A stretch of DNA of 64,000 nt, taken from positions 92,847-156,846 of the forward strand of contig CAYHVK010000009.1 of NCBI GenBank assembly GCA_964360255.1, given 5' to 3'. This DNA is from CAYHVK01 sp964360255 (GTDB lineage Bacteria; Bdellovibrionota; Bdellovibrionia; Bdellovibrionales; UBA1609). Below, one piece after another: positions 17,501 to 25,531 of the stretch. Below the pieces are notes generated by a model that had not been told where the DNA came from, did no database searches, and was given only the letters and a program-made list of their open reading frames with translations. How positions within the stretch are numbered: the first letter of the stretch is position 1; each line of letters opens with the position of its first letter. Made by a program: the position numbers and the translations under genes.

Positions 17501-18193
17501 TTATTTCTTTGCGAAATACAAGATGTCATTGGCAGTTAAAAAAGCAATCGCGGCGCTGGCAGCAGAATCAGAGAAATTAAGTTCAGCTATTTTTTCGAGG
17601 AGCTGAGTGAAAGTCTGTATTTCTTTGTGTTGCTCGAGAAGTGATAACACCTGAGGCTCAGGATCTAAAATTTCAGTTGAATCCATTTTTTGCACGACGA
17701 TTTGCTTTTCTACAAATTGAAGCGTTGTGCTCCACAACGTTCTGATTTCATCGGGCGAAAGTTCGTCGAGTTGTTGAGGCTTGAGAAGGATTGATTCTAT
17801 TTTTTCAAGTTCGTAAATCCAGGGTGTAAATTCAGAAATAAGAATGGCTCGATCTAAAGCCGCTTCTTTTCTATATTCAGGTTTAGTTTTGATAATGAAG
17901 TCACAGAAAGCGAGTGAAACATCACCTAAAATATGGTGACCGGGCTGAGTTTCTTTTATGAACTGCTGAATGGTCGGAGTGACTTCGTCGCCCAACTTTT
18001 CAAAAGTATAGAAGAAATCGTCACGTAACGATTTTTCTAAACGAATCCAGTAGCTGTAGCCGTAAACTTCAAGTCGCGTTTCTTTCGAAACGGCGTTGGT
18101 TTCGTTAATCGGCAGGGCCTCAATTGCAGATGGGTCTTTAAAACGAATGGCGGCCGAAAAGTCTGTTTGAAGCTTATGGAGTGGTGATTTCAT
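17501..18193 (-). CDS. bufC: Bufferin/HvfC-type partner protein (DUF2063)
   Basis: The 230-residue protein matches DUF2063 (HvfC/BufC): its N-terminal half has the L-Q-x-D-F start, R-L-E-V-Y-G-Y-S-Y-W-I-R-L and the D-F-F-Y-T-F-E-K-L-G-D segment, followed by F-C-D-F-I. In characterised systems this protein forms a complex with the DUF692 enzyme and helps it bind the precursor peptide; it was long misannotated as DNA-binding. Its start codon lies 20 bases inside the end of the DUF692 gene, so the two are translationally coupled. The C-terminal ~100 residues are more variable. Confidence 0.88.
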   Translation of the reverse strand: MKSPLHKLQTDFSAAIRFKDPSAIEALPINETNAVSKETRLEVYGYSYWIRLEKSLRDDFFYTFEKLGDEVTPTIQQFIKETQPGHHILGDVSLAFCDFIIKTKPEYRKEAALDRAILISEFTPWIYELEKIESILLKPQQLDELSPDEIRTLWSTTLQFVEKQIVVQKMDSTEILDPEPQVLSLLEQHKEIQTFTQLLEKIAELNFSDSAASAAIAFLTANDILYFAKK

Positions 18194-19061
18194 AGCTCAC
18201 TCCTTTATTCTTTACGATCGGGCATTTAACGTCATTATAGATTTTCTGCGCGGTTAAGAGTTCATTTTCAAGCACTTGCCACTCTGGAATGTTTCCGTCT
18301 CTTTCGATCATTGAGCTGAAGGTGCCTTTTTTCTTAAGCGTGTATTGATAAAGATCCCACACTTCTTGGCAAACAGGAGCATCATGGGTGTCGATGAGAT
18401 AACCCTCTTCGACACTGTGCCCGGCTAAATGAATTTGGCCGATACGGTGGGACGGAATGTGATCAATATATTTCTTAGGGTCAAAATTATGGTTTACTGA
18501 GCTGACGTAAACATTATTTACGTCGAGCAGAAGACCACAATCGGCTCGGGTTGCAATTTCAGTGATAAATTCCCATTCAGACATTTCTGAGATTTTAAAA
18601 TCGACATAACTTGAAAGATTTTCGATGAGCATTCTTGTGCCCATAAAATCCTGAGTCTGCTTAATTTTGTCGACGACATGCTGAATGACATCTTTTGTGT
18701 AGGGCAGCGGGTAAAGATCATGAAGTATTTCGCCATTCACGCCGCTCCAACATAAATGGTCTGAAAACCACATTGGCTGAATTTTATTTTTTAATTCTTT
18801 AAGTAATTTTAAATATTCGAGATCGAGATCGTCCGCAGAGCCCAGAGAGAGCGAAACGCCGTGCAGGGCGACTGGAACTTCTTGGCGGATTTTACAGAGT
18901 CTATGGAAAGGCCTAAATGAATCATGACCTTTCCACGGTAAGAAGTTCTCGCTGATAACTTCGACCCAGTTCACGGACTTCGGTTTGTTGCCACTAAACA
19001 TCTGATAGTGACTTGGGCGCAAACCCACTCCTATTCCGTAATCTGAAAACAACTGTTGCAT
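18174..19061 (-). CDS. bufB: MNIO (DUF692) peptide-modifying iron oxygenase
   Basis: The 295-residue protein is a TIM-barrel of the DUF692 family, now called multinuclear non-heme iron-dependent oxidative enzymes. These modify cysteines in a ribosomally made peptide (for example to thiooxazole or oxazolone-thioamide groups). Family motifs are complete: G-V-G-L-R-P-S-H-Y, V-I-S-E-N-F, H-G-V-S-L-S-L-G, W-F-S-D-H-L-C-W, I-E-N-L-S-S-Y, L-L-D-V-N-N-V, H-L-A-G-H-S, D-T-H-D-A-P-V, and I-E-R-D-G-N-I-P. These supply the His, Asp and Glu iron ligands. It lies 25 bases downstream of the putative precursor gene and overlaps bufC. Periplasmic metal handling (copper in known bufferins) is the expected role of the product. 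Confidence 0.93.
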   Translation of the reverse strand: MQQLFSDYGIGVGLRPSHYQMFSGNKPKSVNWVEVISENFLPWKGHDSFRPFHRLCKIRQEVPVALHGVSLSLGSADDLDLEYLKLLKELKNKIQPMWFSDHLCWSGVNGEILHDLYPLPYTKDVIQHVVDKIKQTQDFMGTRMLIENLSSYVDFKISEMSEWEFITEIATRADCGLLLDVNNVYVSSVNHNFDPKKYIDHIPSHRIGQIHLAGHSVEEGYLIDTHDAPVCQEVWDLYQYTLKKKGTFSSMIERDGNIPEWQVLENELLTAQKIYNDVKCPIVKNKGVSYEITTP

Positions 19062-19086
19062 AGGCGAGAACCTCTTAAATTAAATA

Positions 19087-19356
19087 CTACTTCTTTTTAG
19101 GGGCTGCTGGCGCTGCTGGAGATTTACCTTCAGTCTTGCATGTGCTTGCGCCACACTCGCCTTTAGCTTTCATCTCAGCAATTGCTTTGGCTTTCTTTTC
19201 GCCTTTGCAAGTTGCACATTTCTGTTTTTCGCCTTCTGCACCTGGTTTAGCAGCTGCATCGTGGCCTTTTTCGTGGTGGTCTGCTTTAGCAGCAACGCCA
19301 GTCATGAATCCTGCGATAACAGCGAGCTTTAACAAGTTTGATGCTTGTTTCTTCAT
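19087..19356 (-). CDS. Putative bufferin-type RiPP precursor (four Cys)
   Basis: The 89-residue precursor starts with a signal peptide (K-K-Q ... cleavage near A-K-A-D, residue 23-25). The mature peptide is His-rich at first (D-H-H-E-K-G-H) and Lys/Glu/Gly-rich after, with four cysteines: Cys47 and Cys50 in C-A-T-C-K-G-E-K, and Cys68 and Cys73 in K-G-E-C-G-A-S-T-C-K. The K-G-E-C-G part resembles the E-G-K-C-G motif of HvfA/BufA2 peptides, whose cysteines the MNIO enzyme modifies. Gene order (precursor, MNIO, DUF2063) and size support this, but the sequence is divergent. A strong GGAG site precedes the ATG and is partly paired in a leader hairpin. Confidence 0.78.
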   Translation of the reverse strand: MKKQASNLLKLAVIAGFMTGVAAKADHHEKGHDAAAKPGAEGEKQKCATCKGEKKAKAIAEMKAKGECGASTCKTEGKSPAAPAAPKKK

Positions 19357-19365
19357 AGTTTCTCC

Positions 19366-19383
19366 TTCCCATAAATTTGGGAA
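19366..19383 (-). promoter_or_regulatory. Leader hairpin overlapping the ribosome-binding site of the precursor gene
   Basis: On the minus strand TTCCCA-AATTTA-TGGGAA forms a six-base stem whose right arm runs straight into AGGAG, nine to ten bases before the ATG at 19356. Folding could limit ribosome access. Whether this is regulatory is unknown. Confidence 0.4.
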
Positions 19384-19463
19384 AAAATTGTTGTACTTGT
19401 AAGTGTAAAATTGAGTATCTGAATTACAACACTGAGAAGGTCGAGCACGACCTATGCAGGGGG

Positions 19464-19970
19464 TTACTTTTTTAGAAACGCGAAATCACGATCCATGACG
19501 GTCTTGCGTCCATCGGCGCGGGCATTATCGATGGCTCTATCGCAAGCCACTCGCACAAAGTCAGATAAAACGTCCATGACTGTAGTAGAGGTATTGTAAC
19601 CTTCACTTCTCGCATCAATATATTCCTTTAGGCGCGAAGCGATGATTAAAACATCTTTTGGCACTTTGGTTTGTGCTGAAGAACTAGCGGGGCCAGAGGT
19701 TGGAGTGATAATTCGGCGAGTGGGGGCTACAGGATTAGAAGTTGTCGGAACAAAAGTCCCCGCCGTGCTGGTGCCTGGAGCTTTTTGTTCTATAGCGCCA
19801 GCATCACGATGGCGAGCTCCGGGAATATGTGCATCGAAACACTGAATACTGCAGAAAACGTAGCCCGTGCGTTGACCATTGCAGCTCGAAACACTGCAAA
19901 CATAATAGCGACTGTTGAAAGAGATTGGTTTTTTACAAGTACTACATTTGCGCCAGAAATTTTGTTCCAT
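19464..19970 (-). CDS. Zinc-finger protein with C-terminal histone fold
   Basis: The 168-residue protein has three parts. Residues 1-60 form a treble-clef type zinc finger of the HIT/MYND/ZZ kind: C-S-T-C, then Y-V-C-S-V-S-S-C, then F-C-S-I-Q-C-F-D-A-H ... H. A Pro/Thr/Ser-rich linker follows (~60-102). The last ~65 residues read as a histone fold: helix 1 (I-I-A-S-R-L-K-E-Y-I), long helix 2 (V-M-D-V-L-S-D-F-V-R-V-A-C-D-R-A-I) and then A-D-G-R-K-T-V-M-D-R-D-F-A-F-L, very close to the A-G-R-K-T-V-x-x-x-D end of archaeal histones. Bdellovibrio is known to use histones as main chromatin proteins, and zinc-finger/histone fusions have been catalogued in bacteria. It probably binds DNA. It lies 107 bases upstream of the precursor gene, same strand. 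Confidence 0.82.
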   Translation of the reverse strand: MEQNFWRKCSTCKKPISFNSRYYVCSVSSCNGQRTGYVFCSIQCFDAHIPGARHRDAGAIEQKAPGTSTAGTFVPTTSNPVAPTRRIITPTSGPASSSAQTKVPKDVLIIASRLKEYIDARSEGYNTSTTVMDVLSDFVRVACDRAIDNARADGRKTVMDRDFAFLKK

Positions 19971-20035
19971 AGACTTCTAGTATCCGTCGTGGCCTCAGAG
20001 TTTGTAAACAATAAATAATTCTGTTATAGAAAATC

Positions 20036-20713
20036 ATGTCACAACAAATACCCTCTCAAAACCCCGCCGAGAAAGTTTCAGATGTATTTGACCCAGCCCA
20101 GCTGCATAAATGCCAAGCCCGGTCTTGGGCTTTGCTTGAAGAGCTTGCGAAAAAAATTGAACCCGGCATGACTGAAGCTGTGGCCACCGAAATCTATAAA
20201 AAAATGCAACTTGAGGTAGGCGCTGAAAAATACTGGCATCCGCCTAAAATTCGTTTTGGAGTCAACACTCTTAAAAGTTTTCGTGAACCTTCGGTTGAAG
20301 GTGTTGTGCTAAAACCAAATGATATCTTCTTCTTAGATGTGGGGCCTATCTTCGATGGTTATGAGGGTGATGTGGGCAAAACTTTTATATTAGGAACTTA
20401 CCCAGAAGCCACTCGCGTGGCCCAGGCGGGACGCGAAATTTTCGAGCTCGTCAAAAAAGAATTTCTCGCGACTAAAAAAACGGGCGCCGAGCTTTATGCT
20501 TTTGCCGAAAAACTAGCCGAAGAGCGCGGTTACTCACTTGTCGGTGAGGGCGCGAACGGCCACCGAGTGAGTGATTTCCCTCATGCGATTCATTATCGCG
20601 GTAACTTACGCACGCAACAAGAACACCCAACGGCGGATCGCTGGATTCTTGAAATTCAGGTGCGCGATCTGAAAAATCAGATCGGCTCCTTTCATGAAGA
20701 TATTTTGTGCTAG
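20036..20713 (+). CDS. M24-family metallopeptidase (aminopeptidase P/MetAP fold)
   Basis: The 225-residue protein has the pita-bread peptidase fold with all five metal ligands: Asp in F-L-D-V-G-P, Asp in E-G-D-V-G-K-T-F, His in V-S-D-F-P-H, Glu in I-L-E-I-Q-V and Glu in F-H-E-D-I-L. It lacks the N-terminal domain of true Xaa-Pro peptidases, so it is a short M24 member. Relatives act on Xaa-Pro dipeptides or have lost activity; the cleavage specificity is not evident. It has no signal peptide, so it is cytoplasmic. It is divergent from the histone-fold gene and its TAG stop overlaps the convergent gene's stop in CTAG. Confidence 0.85.
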   Translation: MSQQIPSQNPAEKVSDVFDPAQLHKCQARSWALLEELAKKIEPGMTEAVATEIYKKMQLEVGAEKYWHPPKIRFGVNTLKSFREPSVEGVVLKPNDIFFLDVGPIFDGYEGDVGKTFILGTYPEATRVAQAGREIFELVKKEFLATKKTGAELYAFAEKLAEERGYSLVGEGANGHRVSDFPHAIHYRGNLRTQQEHPTADRWILEIQVRDLKNQIGSFHEDILC

Positions 20714-21840
20714 TCATTGAACTCTTCTAGGTCCGGCATCTTGATAGTCACGCGATAAGCTTCGGCATCACCTGCGCCGACATAAATTGTAAGGGTATCA
20801 TCATCATTAATAATGAAGCCACCGGCGAAAAGTACATCGACTAGATCTGGGCGTTTAGATTCGCCGAAGAGTCCATTTGGTAGCATCTCGCGAATCAAAA
20901 TAATTCGTGGCTGTGGATTCTCCATCGTATAGAGGGCTACATAATAACCACGATCATCGTTGATCTCTTGGTGTTTGTAGTAGGCCACGTGAGAGAGCAT
21001 AACCATCTTACCTTTGTAAGACTGAATTTGGTTCGTGCCGATCCACTGCTTATTACGAACTTGTTTCTGCATAATCTTAGCGCGGTTCACAGCATCAGCT
21101 GTAAGGCCATCAAGATTATTAACAATAATAAACGAGTTCTTGCCGCGACCACCAAGTTTTGGGTCTTCATTTTGCGGGCGAGCCACGATAAAGAGGCGGC
21201 CGTCTTCCATTTCAAAACCACGGATGTCTTTCATCTTCGCTGGTCCGCGAGTGAACTCAGTGAGGCTCGCGATACCTTGGCCATTGTCTCTGAAAAATAC
21301 AGTATCGTAAGTGAGATTTTTCTGACCAGGAACTTCGTAAACTTGAACGCCACCAATTACGAGCTCACCTTTATAGAAAAAGAAAAACGGATCTTGCATA
21401 TCATATTTCGGGGCACCCTCGACAGGCTCGAAAACTCCGCGAGTGGCAGTTTCAGTAAAGAACCAAACTTCGCTATTTTTTTCATCATCGCGAGCCTCTA
21501 CGCGGCCCATGAGAACGCGGATGTCTTGACCATTCATCTTCGTGTTAAATTCAGCTGAAATATTATAAACATCTTTGCCACCGACATTGATGAACTTCAA
21601 TTTTTCGGCGCTAATCACGGGAGAGTTTTCGGCAGCTTCAGCTTTAAAAGCTTCAACTAGGTCTTGTACTTTAGGCGGCTTTTTTAGAGCTAACTCGCAA
21701 ATCTCTTGTTGTGTTTTCTCGCGCTTTTTATCTTTCTTTTTCGCTAAGGCGAATTGTCCAGTAAGGCCTAAGACTAGGGTGATGGCGAGTACATGTGACG
21801 CAAATTGTTTTACATGTCTGATAGTTAACAAGTTTTTCAT
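20710..21840 (-). CDS. Secreted DUF1861-type five-bladed propeller protein
   Basis: After a signal peptide (cleavage near F-A-L-A, residue 33) and a Lys-rich stretch, the 376-residue protein resembles DUF1861, a family related to the GH130/GH43 five-bladed propellers that act on mannosides and other glycans. Markers are V-Y-N-I-S-A, V-L-M-G-R-V-E-A-R-D-D-E, E-V-W-F-F, D-P-F-F-F, G-E-L-V-I-G-G-V-Q-V-Y and the late F-I-I-N-D-D-D-T-L-T-I-Y-V-G-A-G-D. I cannot confirm catalytic residues, so it may bind rather than cleave a glycan. AAGGAG precedes the start. The palindrome at 21879-21895 overlaps its likely transcription start. Confidence 0.7.
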   Translation of the reverse strand: MKNLLTIRHVKQFASHVLAITLVLGLTGQFALAKKKDKKREKTQQEICELALKKPPKVQDLVEAFKAEAAENSPVISAEKLKFINVGGKDVYNISAEFNTKMNGQDIRVLMGRVEARDDEKNSEVWFFTETATRGVFEPVEGAPKYDMQDPFFFFYKGELVIGGVQVYEVPGQKNLTYDTVFFRDNGQGIASLTEFTRGPAKMKDIRGFEMEDGRLFIVARPQNEDPKLGGRGKNSFIIVNNLDGLTADAVNRAKIMQKQVRNKQWIGTNQIQSYKGKMVMLSHVAYYKHQEINDDRGYYVALYTMENPQPRIILIREMLPNGLFGESKRPDLVDVLFAGGFIINDDDTLTIYVGAGDAEAYRVTIKMPDLEEFND

Positions 21841-21878
21841 GAGCTAAGCTCCTTGGAATGCCTTTTTAAAAGACCTGA

Positions 21879-21895
21879 AAGTACAGACTGTACTT
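21879..21895. promoter_or_regulatory. Operator-like palindrome between the DUF1861 gene and the aro operon
   Basis: AAGTACA-GAC-TGTACTT is a perfect seven-base palindrome with a three-base centre. On the minus strand it directly follows a TATAAG -10-like element (TTTTGTATAAGTACAG), so a bound protein would cover the start point of the DUF1861 gene. It is also about 135 bases upstream of aroA. The regulator is unknown. Confidence 0.45.
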
Positions 21896-22028
21896 ATACA
21901 AAATAGAGACCAGTCTAATATCGAGTTTATAAAAGCGCAGATGTCCTAATGCTTTTAGGTAGTTACAATGGAAAATGATCAAATAATTGAGCCCTTTGGC
22001 AACAGTGTTGCGAGCCTCGTGGAGTCTT

Positions 22029-23315
22029 ATGAAAACCGAGAAAATTAAACCATCTCTGAAATTCAAGGGGAGTCCTTCTATTCCCGGCGATAAATCAATT
22101 TCCCATCGTGGATTAATTTTTGGTGCACTAGCAGAGGGTGGCACTACGACAATTGAAAATCTTCTTGAAAGTGGAGATGTTCAATCAACAGCTCGCGTGC
22201 TTATGCAGCTGGGTGTAAAGATCAAAAAAGAAAACGGTCTCACTCTTGTAGAGGGCTTAGGACACAATAATTTTAAAGTACCAAAAGAAGTCCTCGATTG
22301 CGGTAATTCTGGTACGACCATGCGTCTCATGATGGGGGCGCTTTCTTCCATTCATGGCATGAAAGCCACGCTCACGGGAGATGAATCCCTCGTGAAGCGA
22401 CCTATGAAGCGTGTCGCAGAATCACTTCGTTTTATGGGTTCCACTATTACTATGAAAGAAGATAATTTTGCTCCGCTTGAAGTGCATGGCGATGTTTTGC
22501 GCGGTATTGATTACGAACTTAAAATTGCCAGTGCGCAAATTAAAACAGCCATAATTCTCGCTGCTATTTTCGCCGACGGCAAAACCCGCATCACCGGTGA
22601 AATTCACAGTCGAGATCATACGGAGCGTTTACTCAGCCACTTTGGCGTCAATATAAAAAGCTCTCCTACCGATGTTTTGGTTGAGGGTGGGCAAAAATTT
22701 AAAGCCAATAAATTGAAAGTCCCAAGTGACCCGTCGACAGCCGCCTTTTGGTTGGCGGGGGCCTCGTTAGTTAAAGGCTCTGAGTTGCTCCTTAAGAATG
22801 TCTCTCTCAACCCAACGCGTATCGGTTTCATTCGGGTGCTGGAGAGAATGGGCGGCAAAGTCACTATGAAGATGACTGAAAAAGACCCAGAACCTATCGG
22901 CGACATCACTTGTGGCTATGCTGGCTTGAAAGGAATTACAATTGAAGAGGCTGAAGTTCCGTCCCTCATTGACGAATTGCCTGTCTTATCAGTACTAGCT
23001 TCACAGGCACAAGGACGAACAGTTGTGACCGGTGCTGAAGAGTTACGAGTCAAAGAGACCGATCGTATTGAGGCATTAGCTACAAATCTTCGCGCCATGG
23101 GCATTCAGATCGAGACAACTCCGGATGGTTTTATTATTGAAGGTCCACAAAAACTCAAGGGCGCTAAGATAGACAGCTTTCATGATCACCGTATAGCAAT
23201 GGCTTTTAGCATTGCCGGTTTAGTGGCCGAAGGTGAGACAATTATTGAAAACGCGGACTGCGTTGGTATTTCGTATCCTGAATTCTTTACGACTTTGCAA
23301 AAACTCACGAGCTAG
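22029..23315 (+). CDS. aroA: 3-phosphoshikimate 1-carboxyvinyltransferase (EPSP synthase)
   Basis: AroA joins phosphoenolpyruvate to shikimate-3-phosphate, the sixth step to chorismate. The 428-residue protein shows P-G-D-K-S-I-S-H-R near the start, D-C-G-N-S-G-T-T-M-R, L-T-G-D-E-S-L-V-K-R-P-M-K-R, L-P-V-L-S-V-L-A, L-R-V-K-E-T-D-R and D-H-R-I-A-M-A-F, all characteristic. The ATG at 22029 is preferred over an in-frame TTG at 21987 because GGAG precedes it and the alignment with the family begins there. It is the first gene of a seven-gene aromatic operon; the gap to aroB is 18 bases. Confidence 0.97.
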   Translation: MKTEKIKPSLKFKGSPSIPGDKSISHRGLIFGALAEGGTTTIENLLESGDVQSTARVLMQLGVKIKKENGLTLVEGLGHNNFKVPKEVLDCGNSGTTMRLMMGALSSIHGMKATLTGDESLVKRPMKRVAESLRFMGSTITMKEDNFAPLEVHGDVLRGIDYELKIASAQIKTAIILAAIFADGKTRITGEIHSRDHTERLLSHFGVNIKSSPTDVLVEGGQKFKANKLKVPSDPSTAAFWLAGASLVKGSELLLKNVSLNPTRIGFIRVLERMGGKVTMKMTEKDPEPIGDITCGYAGLKGITIEEAEVPSLIDELPVLSVLASQAQGRTVVTGAEELRVKETDRIEALATNLRAMGIQIETTPDGFIIEGPQKLKGAKIDSFHDHRIAMAFSIAGLVAEGETIIENADCVGISYPEFFTTLQKLTS

Positions 23316-23333
23316 AAGAAAGATAGTAAGAAG

Positions 23334-24446
23334 ATGAAAAAAGCTGATGTGGTAAAACTGAAATTGAACGAACGCTCTTACGATATTGTGGTAGGTGCCG
23401 GGGCCTTCAATGCTAAAAATAAAGTTCTTAAGCCTGTAGGTTCTAAAAAGGCAGTTTTAATTTCTGATGAACGGTTAGTGAAGCAACGTAAAAATGTAGT
23501 TGAGACTTTAACTTCTTTAGGCTGGACGGTTCATGAAATCTCGGTGATCGCTGGCGAAAGTTTTAAAGATTTCGAGAGAATCTATTCGATTTACGGTGAG
23601 TTGCTAAAAGCTAAAATTGATCGTCACTCAACGCTCTTCGCTTTGGGTGGTGGCTCTGTGGGCGATGCCGCCGGCTTTATTGCTTCAACTTATTTACGCG
23701 GCATTCGCTGGGTCGGTTTGCCCACAACTCTTCTTAGCCAAGTGGATAGCGCGATTGGCGGCAAGACGGGCGTGAACCACCGTGAAGGCAAAAACTTGAT
23801 CGGTTCTTTTTTTCAGCCAGCAGCGGTTATTTGCGATTTAGATTTCTTGAAAACTCTATCAAAACGAGAAGTGGTTTCTGGTCTGGGTGAGATAGTTAAA
23901 TACGGTTTGGTTTTCGACAAAAAGTTTTTTGAATACTGCGTGAAGAATTGGCGCGGAGCTTTAAGCTCTGACGAAAAAATTCTGCAGACACTAGTTAAAA
24001 AATCAGTGCAGTGGAAGGCTAAGAAAGTAGCTGTGGATGAATTTGACCGTAAGGGCGTTCGAGAAGCCTTGAATTTTGGTCATACTTTCGCTCACGCTCT
24101 TGAAACTCAATCGGACTATCGCGTTTATCAACATGGTGAGGCGGTCATTTGGGGAATGCGCTATGCTTTAGCGCTCTCGGTGATTCGTCAGCATTTGAAT
24201 AAAAAATCATGGCAAGTGGTGGATCAGTTTTTAGCTACCATAGAGGTGCCAGAGCTTTTAAAAAACGTTAGTTTTGAAACTTATCGCGATATCATGCTCA
24301 AAGATAAAAAAGTGATTAACGGTAAGATTCGTTTTGTTCTTATAAAAAACATCGGCCACGTTGTTTTAGATCATAATGTTGATGAGAAAGCCATGCGTGA
24401 AGCCTACGAACTAATTTCGAATGAGGGCCTAAGTTATGGCAGGTAA
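23334..24446 (+). CDS. aroB: 3-dehydroquinate synthase
   Basis: AroB cyclises DAHP to 3-dehydroquinate using NAD and a zinc ion. In this 370-residue protein the NAD loop (G-G-G-S-V-G-D-A-A-G-F), the P-T-T-L-L-S-Q-V-D-S-A-I-G-G-K-T-G-V-N signature and the zinc ligands (Glu in G-L-G-E-I-V-K-Y-G, His in F-G-H-T-F-A-H, His in Q-H-G-E-A-V) are all present. Its end overlaps aroC by 11 bases, which fits tight co-expression. Confidence 0.97.
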   Translation: MKKADVVKLKLNERSYDIVVGAGAFNAKNKVLKPVGSKKAVLISDERLVKQRKNVVETLTSLGWTVHEISVIAGESFKDFERIYSIYGELLKAKIDRHSTLFALGGGSVGDAAGFIASTYLRGIRWVGLPTTLLSQVDSAIGGKTGVNHREGKNLIGSFFQPAAVICDLDFLKTLSKREVVSGLGEIVKYGLVFDKKFFEYCVKNWRGALSSDEKILQTLVKKSVQWKAKKVAVDEFDRKGVREALNFGHTFAHALETQSDYRVYQHGEAVIWGMRYALALSVIRQHLNKKSWQVVDQFLATIEVPELLKNVSFETYRDIMLKDKKVINGKIRFVLIKNIGHVVLDHNVDEKAMREAYELISNEGLSYGR

Positions 24447-25515
24447 TACCTTCGGTAAGATCTTTACAGTTACGACTTTCGGCGAATCTCACGGTTCGGT
24501 GATTGGGGCCGTTGTCGATGGTTGCCCCGCCGGACTTAAAATTGACACCGAATTTATTCAGCTCCAGCTCGATCGTCGTAAACCAGGGCAGTCTCATCTC
24601 ACCACGGCTCGTACAGAAGCCGATCAAGTTAAAATCGTATCGGGAGTTTTCGAGGGACAAACGACCGGAACACCAATTGCTGGCTTAATCGAGAATGCCG
24701 ATAGCCGTTCGCAAGATTACAAGCATCTCGAAGACAGCTATCGCCCTTCACATGCCGATTTCACTTACCAAGAGAAGTATGGTCATAGAGATCATCGCGG
24801 TGGCGGACGCTCAAGCGCGCGCGAGACGGCTGCGCGGGTTTTCGCAGGTTCAATTGCCCAGCTTTTACTTTTAGAGCATAAAATTCAAGTGCACGCCTAC
24901 GTTTCACAAGTGGGTTCGCTCACCCTAGATAAGCCTTATACAGATTTAGATTTAAAAAAGACCTACGACAGTCTTGTTCGTTGCCCAGATGCAAAAACAG
25001 AAGAGCAAATGATCAAAATGATCGAAGCCGCAAAAAAAGATGGCGACACTCTTGGTGGAGTCATCACGGGCGTCATCAAGAATTGCCCAGTGGGACTTGG
25101 TGAGCCCGTCTTCGATCGGCTCAATGCCGATTTAGGTAAAGCTATGCTCAGTATCAATGCGGTCAAAGGTTTTGAAATTGGCTCTGGCTTTGGCGGCACC
25201 AAAATGAATGGTTCGCAGCACAATGATGCTTTTATCAGCGAAGGCGGAAAAATAAAAACGGTCACGAATCATTCGGGCGGTATTCAAGGTGGCATTTCAA
25301 ACGGTATGGATATTTACTACCGCGTGGCTTTCAAGCCTGTTGCTACTATTATGCAGACACAAAGCACAGTGAATAAAAAAGGTGAAGCCGTTGATTTGCA
25401 AGGTCGTGGTCGTCATGACCCCTGTGTATTGCCAAGAGCGGTTTCGATTGTTGAAGCTATGGCCGCATTAACAATCGCCGATCATTTATTAAGAAATAAA
25501 CTTTCAAAGATTTAA
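24436..25515 (+). CDS. aroC: Chorismate synthase
   Basis: AroC removes phosphate from EPSP to give chorismate and needs reduced FMN. The 359-residue protein has the full family signatures: T-F-G-E-S-H-G near the N-terminus, G-H-R-D-H-R-G-G-G-R-S-S-A-R-E-T-A in the middle and R-H-D-P-C-V-L-P-R-A-V near the end. There is no flavin reductase domain, so it is the monofunctional bacterial form that relies on an outside FMN reductant. It overlaps aroB and is followed after 16 bases by the prephenate dehydratase gene. Confidence 0.97.
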   Translation: MAGNTFGKIFTVTTFGESHGSVIGAVVDGCPAGLKIDTEFIQLQLDRRKPGQSHLTTARTEADQVKIVSGVFEGQTTGTPIAGLIENADSRSQDYKHLEDSYRPSHADFTYQEKYGHRDHRGGGRSSARETAARVFAGSIAQLLLLEHKIQVHAYVSQVGSLTLDKPYTDLDLKKTYDSLVRCPDAKTEEQMIKMIEAAKKDGDTLGGVITGVIKNCPVGLGEPVFDRLNADLGKAMLSINAVKGFEIGSGFGGTKMNGSQHNDAFISEGGKIKTVTNHSGGIQGGISNGMDIYYRVAFKPVATIMQTQSTVNKKGEAVDLQGRGRHDPCVLPRAVSIVEAMAALTIADHLLRNKLSKI

Positions 25516-25531
25516 AAGCGGATAGAAAAGA

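Noticed and set aside
17501..18193. DNA-binding regulator (old DUF2063 annotation)
   Set aside because: The gene's context with DUF692 and a small exported peptide fits the partner subunit of an MNIO enzyme; no helix-turn-helix was seen.
20968..21558. 196-codon open frame on the plus strand
   Set aside because: It lies wholly antisense to the DUF1861 gene, has no signal or domain pattern, and has the composition expected of a shadow frame.
21879..21895. LexA box
   Set aside because: The arms and spacing do not match the SOS box forms I know, and neither neighbour is a DNA repair gene.
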